Positions 61,001 through 64,000 of a DNA stretch of 64,000 nt are shown in pieces. Source of the stretch: Desulfobacterales bacterium (lineage in GTDB: Bacteria > Desulfobacterota > Desulfobacteria > Desulfobacterales > CAFBRK01); assembly GCA_021737185.1 (NCBI GenBank), contig JAIPEL010000002.1, positions 37,812 through 101,811 of the forward strand, given 5' to 3'. Made by a program: the position numbers and the translations under genes. How positions within the stretch are numbered: position 1 is the first letter of the stretch; every line of letters begins with the position of its first letter. The notes below the pieces were generated by a model, which saw nothing but the letters and a program-made list of their open reading frames with translations, did no database searches and had not been told where the DNA came from.

Positions 61001-61143
61001 CCGCCGGGAACTATCGGCTCTCCTACACGGCGCAGGCGATTGCGGAAGGACATTTTTCCGTCATGCCGGTGCATGTCGAAGAGATGTACAATCCCGATGT
61101 CTTCGGCAAGGGGCTGCCGGCGACGCTTATCGTGGCTGAATGA
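55006..61143 (+). CDS. Giant alpha-2-macroglobulin with N-terminal LprI domain
   Basis: 2045 residues with a signal peptide (1-20). Residues about 28-115 match LprI/DUF1311 (FDCAKASNSAERSICGSDRLSRLDVELSRLYK, LKSEQLDWLKDRNRRC, CLAEIYRQRNEEL), a lysozyme-inhibitor-like fold. The rest is a YfhM/MagD-type alpha-2-macroglobulin: MG domains, the bait region and a thioester site LCWEQ with Cys1535, followed by a helical toroid region. It would trap proteases in the periplasm. It is coupled to pbpC (stop TGA overlapped by ATG), the classic pairing. Confidence 0.88.
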   Translation: MNRLFTAIACLIFLSSTSVAFPGEPSFDCAKASNSAERSICGSDRLSRLDVELSRLYKNVINQLPPDEAALLKSEQLDWLKDRNRRCNQNGHEAETCLAEIYRQRNEELAAMLVFDSSAVPAGEELKVLRIIPKGDDVLPGRQIVFQFDRPVVPIGRMERSSAEIPVTVTPALACEWRWLNTSALACQLREEDQMKPATRYEVVMAPGITTEHGARLKETVTHGFITARPKVRFQRFVNWLSPGTPLIQITFNQPVTKKSVEATLTMTARRAKQSAPVGVVAFPDDMPRELPWWLAMAEEEEQPGVDDRFTRVGEDKARRIWVVEPRQELPLDETIWLDIAPGLVSSEGPETGAERRALVSFETYPKFEFLGLRCMPKGEKRPRDFSLAELRESQEEEGLQDRCVPLNPIGLIFSAPVMNSQVRDHVSFSPRLDGERTDYDPWENRGDFSRLGYPHRTGRHYHVWLPASLQADQRYSVGFDVAQLQDEFGRRLTGPVDFSFVSSHREPKLVLDHNFAVLEKGADSDVPLYVTNLNSVRVTYDKLGSSQVLAGLSKTVEVQGAEDIAYAMPLGVRELLGDSSGILYGYLHPDPTPPNWYRDPAVLAQVTPYQVHFKLGHFNSQVWVTDFESGLPVAGAKVSLLKGDYGHLPGLQEIGHEATTDHDGLAKLAGLADFDPDLKFVNGGYREEQPGLFAKVEADEDIAVLPLNGSFAVRGGGTHPRLQKRGGHTRSWGTTAQGIYKLGDTVEYKIYVREQSNQHWIPPRREGYELQVVDPQGKIVHEVQDITLNEFGACDGRFKVPEQGAVGWYRFRLMPSKASGEKKYRFTWTPMSVLISDFTPAPFKVKTELNGDLFKAKDQVEVTSLATLHSGGPFSAADIRLTAKLAQKPFTTSNPLAKGFTFGSISGSYLNREQSRLLDVRGKLDDTGQYVDAFTLPETGIYFGSVTVEAAVRDDRGKFVAATAKADYAGRDRFVGLRNTRWLYKKGQAAKVEALVVNQASEPVPGVAVTLVVNHREYKAARVKGPGNAYLTKNIMEWVEETRCSLQSAKGSQACQFTPRHPGYYQFVATIKDSQGREHQTRIYGWVTGRGSVVWDQTDDATLQIIAEQSRYKIGDSARYLIKNPFPGAKALVTVERYGVLDSWVEALSTSTPIIEVPIKPDYLPGFYLSVAVVSPRVAEPLGPGLVDLGKPSYRMGYVRVPVTDPYKEIGVTVTTDRDVYKPRSKVKAVIRIDSGKLGGRPDCEIAVAVVDESVLALNRSGKGYYDPYAGFNHLDGLDVNTYSLISRLVGRQKFEKKGADPGGGGGSAYSQLRNLFKYVGYWNPSIRPDSGGRAEIEFSVPDNLTGWRILALAVTPDDHMGLGDSGFKVNRPTEIRPVMPNQLIEGDAFKAGFNVMNRTGRERRLKMEVGVSGPLAKGSKRAFSYDMKIAPYQRTNIWLPLITEGSGDLKFVAEGGDAADADAIEHTVSVHKRRSLETAANYGTTTAASVNESMKVPAGAHADIGAIEAVLSPTVIGNVSGAFRYVKEYPYLCWEQRLTKAVMAKAYVQLDPYLDATTQWPDPGGDITGTLGAAANFQAPNGGMAYWIPTNDYVSSYLSAYTALAFNWLKKAGHRVPERVESRLHHYLLNLLRRDEFPTFFSQGMASSVRAVALAALAEAGKVSAEDVERHASHMPEMDLFGKSHFLQAAIKTAEVPQSTIRTTIDAILGAASQSGGRFQFNEPWDDSYKYILATPMRSNCTVLSSLLRAQTELGQGAAVGDIPFKLVRSISQGRGNRDHWENTQENLFCTNALVDYAAIYEHDKPDMRVAVQLDDEPMGEATFTAKSDPQVTVSRPIRAGDPGRSAKLHIAKKGPGRLYYAARMAYALKEGAADRINAGIEIRREYSVERDGKFVLLESPMKITRGELVKVDLFVSVPTARHFVVVHDSLPGGLEPVNSDLATSSQVDADKARDQMAEGSWFFHLSDWSYFGRYFWSFYHKELRHDSARFYADYLPAGNYRLSYTAQAIAEGHFSVMPVHVEEMYNPDVFGKGLPATLIVAE

Positions 61144-63323
61144 TGTTTCCCGTTCGCCTTTTTAACCGGCCCGGCAGAAGAGCTGTCGCGATTGGCGGCT
61201 GCAGCGCCGTAGTTGCCCTCGCTGTTGCTACCCTGCTCTGCCTGAAGCCGACCCCCGACGATCTATCCGGCGCCGCAGCCGGAATTAGAAAGCCGATCTA
61301 TCTGGACCGCCGCGGCAGGCCGTTGAATATTACCTATGAGAACGCATGGAATATTTACGACACGGCCCGAATCCACCATATCCCCGAGCTGCTGCAGCGG
61401 GCATTTATCCTCTCGGAGGACAAGCGATTTTATGCCCACCACGGAGTCGATTGGCTGGCACGCCTGAACGCCGCCTGGCAAAATCTCCTGGCCGGCGGGG
61501 TGGTCCGGGGCGCGAGTACGATTACCGAGCAGGTCATCCGCATGATGCATCCACGAGCCCGGACTTTCTGGTCGAGGTGGATGGAAGGCTTCGAAGCCAT
61601 GCTGCTGGAGCGGGAGTTCTCCAAGATCGAAATCTTCGAGTTCTACCTGAATCAAGTCCCCTACCGGGCCAGACGAAGGGGGGTCGTTCAGGCAGCGCAT
61701 TACTATTTCGACCGCGACCTTTCGACCCTGAACGAAAAGGAGCTGCTGGCTCTTGCAGTATTGGTCAGGTCACCGGAATGGCTTGATCCGAGGCGACAGG
61801 TAGCGAACCTCGATCGATCCATCGCCGACCTGCTCGGCCGGTTTGAACTGGAGGACCGCGACAGGGAGTGGATCGATCGACAGAAGCTGGATCTTCGCCG
61901 GGCTGAGACGGCCCACGATCTGTCTCACTTCGTTGCTCGTGCCTATGCGCTATCCGGTTACGAGACCTGCGACCGGGGAAGGGTTCATACCACCATCGAT
62001 CTGGAGGTGCAGGACAAGGCGCAGCGCATCCTGGACAACAGGCTGGAACTAATGGCGAAACGCCGGGTCCACAACGGTGCGGTACTCGTCGTGGATCATA
62101 CGACCAACGAAATTATCGCCTGGGTCGTGGGGTTCGCCGGCAGGCACGATAAGCCGTTCAATCGCATCGATGCCGTAACGGTCCGGCGCCAGCCGGGATC
62201 GGCGTTGAAACCGCTGCTCTATGCCGAGGCCTTGCGCAAGGGGTGGACTGCAGCGACCATGCTCGACGACTCTCCCATGGAGGAAAGCGTTGGCTGCGGG
62301 ATGCATACCTATCACAATAGCAGCAGGGACCATTATGGGAAGATTTCACTCCGGGAAGCCTTGGGCAACTCGCTGAACATTCCCGCAGTCCGTGCGATCC
62401 AGTACGTCACGCCCAAGGCGTATTTGTCCTTTTTGCACCTGCTGGGCATTCGCAGCCTCTCCGGTCATCCGAATGTCTATGGGGATGGACTGGCGCTCGG
62501 CAACGGCGAGATCACCCTCTACGAACTGGTTCAGGCCTACACCGTTCTGGCTCGCATGGGGGACTACAAACCCCTCTCTTTTCTGGAAGGGGAACACCTT
62601 CGCAATGGGCATGAGCGGGTTCTTTCAGAAGATATCGCCAGCCTGATCGCCGATATTCTGTCCGACCCCGGGGCCAGGGAAAAAGAATTCGGCTGGGACT
62701 CGATCCTGAATTTTCCCTGCCAGACGGCGGTGAAAACGGGAACCTCCAGCGACTATCGGGATGCCCTGGCGGTCGGGTTTAACGACAGATACGCGGTGGG
62801 GGTGTGGATGGGCAATTTGGACTATTCGGCCATGGACAAGATTACCGGTTCGTCCGGGCCAGCGCTGGTACTGCGGTCGATCTTCAATGAATTGAACAGG
62901 TATCGTGAGGTAAAACTGCTCTATTTCAGTGAGAACCTGGAAAAGCACCGGGTCTGTATCGAAACCGGGCTGCCGGCAACTGGGGATTGCGAATTTCGGG
63001 ACGAATGGTTTTTGACCGGGACTGGGCCGACAGCCCCAGAGGGGCAGAAGGTGGTCCGCATTCGGAAACCGAGCAACGGCCTCATGTTGGCAATGGACCC
63101 GCGGATTCCGGATAATTGTGAATATTTCGAGTTTGCCTTGACCGATATCCAAGCCCTTGGAAAGGTTCGCTGGTTCATCAATGACAAGCCGATATCGGTC
63201 ACGAAAAAGCCGGCATACAACTGGAAGTTGTCCAGGGGGAACTTCAGGGTGCGGGCCGAGGTGTATCTGAAGGGCAGGGACGCCCCGGTAACGACAGAAG
63301 AAGTCGAGTATCGGGTGAATTAG
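61140..63323 (+). CDS. pbpC: Penicillin-binding protein 1C
   Basis: 727 residues. A membrane anchor is near residues 15-35. The transglycosylase (GT51) part includes AFILSEDKRFYAHHGVDW and STITEQVIRMM. The transpeptidase has the active-site RQPGSALKPLLYAE (S-x-x-K), NSLN and KTGTSSDYRD motifs. A C-terminal BiPBP_C domain (GQKVVRIRKPSNGLMLAMDPRIPDN) follows. It makes peptidoglycan after cell-wall damage. It overlaps the alpha-2-macroglobulin stop by four bases (ATGATG), so the two are translated together. Confidence 0.92.
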   Translation: MMFPVRLFNRPGRRAVAIGGCSAVVALAVATLLCLKPTPDDLSGAAAGIRKPIYLDRRGRPLNITYENAWNIYDTARIHHIPELLQRAFILSEDKRFYAHHGVDWLARLNAAWQNLLAGGVVRGASTITEQVIRMMHPRARTFWSRWMEGFEAMLLEREFSKIEIFEFYLNQVPYRARRRGVVQAAHYYFDRDLSTLNEKELLALAVLVRSPEWLDPRRQVANLDRSIADLLGRFELEDRDREWIDRQKLDLRRAETAHDLSHFVARAYALSGYETCDRGRVHTTIDLEVQDKAQRILDNRLELMAKRRVHNGAVLVVDHTTNEIIAWVVGFAGRHDKPFNRIDAVTVRRQPGSALKPLLYAEALRKGWTAATMLDDSPMEESVGCGMHTYHNSSRDHYGKISLREALGNSLNIPAVRAIQYVTPKAYLSFLHLLGIRSLSGHPNVYGDGLALGNGEITLYELVQAYTVLARMGDYKPLSFLEGEHLRNGHERVLSEDIASLIADILSDPGAREKEFGWDSILNFPCQTAVKTGTSSDYRDALAVGFNDRYAVGVWMGNLDYSAMDKITGSSGPALVLRSIFNELNRYREVKLLYFSENLEKHRVCIETGLPATGDCEFRDEWFLTGTGPTAPEGQKVVRIRKPSNGLMLAMDPRIPDNCEYFEFALTDIQALGKVRWFINDKPISVTKKPAYNWKLSRGNFRVRAEVYLKGRDAPVTTEEVEYRVN

Positions 63324-63461
63324 GGCCGTCATGGAGACATCTCCAAGCGTAAAACCACCCAGTACCTGCTGGCGTGCAGAATTGTCGAAGAAAATCCCAG
63401 AATGCCTTCGATCGGCCCGCGCCAGAACGATTATCGAGACCTCAAGAAATATATCGAATAA
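63324..63461 (+). pseudogene. In-frame 45-residue scrap after the pbpC stop
   Basis: Directly after the TAG of pbpC, and in the same frame, 45 codons read SKRKTTQYLLACRIVEENP and MPSIGPRQNDYRDLKKYIE before a stop. It lacks a start codon. It looks like the C-terminal piece of another gene, unidentified. It could be read only if the TAG were suppressed, for which there is no sign. Confidence 0.35.
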
Positions 63462-63722
63462 GGTTAGATCACGCGAAGCCGTGATCTGAACCGTTTGTTG
63501 GACAAGCCCGGTGGCCATATTATAGAAAAAAACTTTTTGAGACTGAGGTTGCTGAGTCAGGTATTTGAACTGTTGCGAGGCGTGGAGAGTTGGCGAGATG
63601 CTCTTTGCCGAAGATTTTGTTCAATCATCGTTCTTTTTCAGCTGTTTTTAAGGCGTTTTTCAGGCGCAACTATCCTGTCCCGACGCATCCCGGCGGTTGG
63701 CAACAATGATGTCCGCTACGGT
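63462..63722. other. Gap with a short hairpin
   Basis: GATCACG-CGAAGC-CGTGATC at 63467-63486 is a 7-bp hairpin and may end transcription of pbpC, though it has no T-run directly after. Otherwise nothing recognised. Confidence 0.35.
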
Positions 63723-64000
63723 TTACATGGGCAGTGCCTCCGGTTTTGCTTGCTGATACGATAGGGGCGGAAGGACTTGTGGCCGGGCAACCATCGTTTC
63801 GATGATAACCATGGCAGCGCCGCAGGCCGGGCAGGTGATTGCCGGCCGTTGCTTCTGGTTTCGGACAACGGATCGCCAAGTCGTGATCCGCAGCACCAGT
63901 TGAAGGAAACGGACGAGTTTTTTGCTGCATGCATGGAGGAAACCATACGACCTTGCCCGGCGAAATCCTCGGGGCAGCACATGAAGCATGAGCAGGTAGA
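63723..64000 (-). mobile_element. IS91-family transposase, C-terminal part (cut by window edge)
   Basis: The minus frame reads YLLMLHVLPRGFRRARSYGFLH, then KKLVRFLQLVLRI and a zinc-ribbon-type end TCPACGAAMVIIETM. The box HVLPxGFxRIR(x)YGFL is the hallmark of the IS91/ISCR transposase (Y2 rolling-circle type). About 92 residues are visible; the catalytic part lies outside the window. Confidence 0.75.

Noticed and set aside
1..64000. CRISPR arrays, tRNA and rRNA genes
   Set aside because: No regularly spaced repeats of 25-40 bases, no cloverleaf with CCA-type ends and no rRNA-like conserved stretch was noticed by eye; a covariance scan was not possible here.

Overview
The window reads as chromosomal DNA (GC-rich, with a few AT-rich patches) from a strictly anaerobic member of the Desulfobacterota (sulfate-reducer type). 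The reasons are HdrABC-type flavin/iron-sulfur proteins, a DUF39 plus NIL-ferredoxin homocysteine module, a TunR-type integrase/MOP regulator, FmdE proteins, and many stand-alone receivers with PAS/GAF-free histidine kinases. No rRNA, tRNA or CRISPR array was seen. The assignment to a lineage is inference from gene content only.

Left part (1-5.98 kb): the tail of a type III restriction subunit, then a run of broken genes. These are ynfA and uspA scraps, an excisionase-like HTH, a residual hsdM-rhuM-hsdS locus, a frameshifted tunR joined directly to the hsdS stump, a CPA antiporter stump, and an MFS gene that kept only its two ends. 6.2-9.6 kb (minus strand): a fluoride riboswitch with a terminator sits in front of a cation/proton antiporter and a dynamin-like GTPase. 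9.8-15.4 kb (plus strand): an arsenic detoxification operon (arsR, arsC, acr3, usp, thioredoxin, Fe-S oxidoreductase, arsM) ending in the remains of a second methyltransferase. 15.4-18 kb (plus strand): a homocysteine-biosynthesis operon (DUF39, NIL-ferredoxin, FmdE) preceded by what looks like a complete methionine-codon attenuator.

18.1-35.7 kb (minus strand) is the core of the window. An ArrX-like oxyanion-binding lipoprotein and a membrane-bound sigma-54 activator in one polypeptide lie upstream of a sigma-54 promoter. That promoter heads about 14 kb of tightly packed genes: pseudo-receiver, arrA, arrB, arrC, arrD (respiratory arsenate reductase), FmdE, MoeA-like, MOSC, MobB (molybdenum cofactor handling), and a four-subunit Hdr module (double HdrC, HdrC, HdrB, fused HdrA). 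The arrangement suggests arsenate respiration, cofactor supply and a cytoplasmic Hdr electron-transfer complex are made together.

36-44.2 kb: FHA and Ser/Thr kinase genes, an MCE-type lipoprotein gene with a homopolymer frameshift, palindromic repeats with a 211-bp inverted-repeat element, an OmpA/DUF3106/anti-sigma/ECF-sigma group, and a broken REP-associated transposase flanked by its own inverted repeats. 44.3-52.9 kb (minus strand): one long apparent operon of TetR, SulP, a cytidylate-kinase/receiver fusion, two kinases, three receivers and a CBS protein. 53-55 kb is an AT-rich acquired patch with a molybdenum-hydroxylase scrap, a group II intron tail and a HEPN-like gene. 55-63.3 kb: a giant LprI/alpha-2-macroglobulin gene coupled to penicillin-binding protein 1C. 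The right edge cuts an IS91-family transposase.
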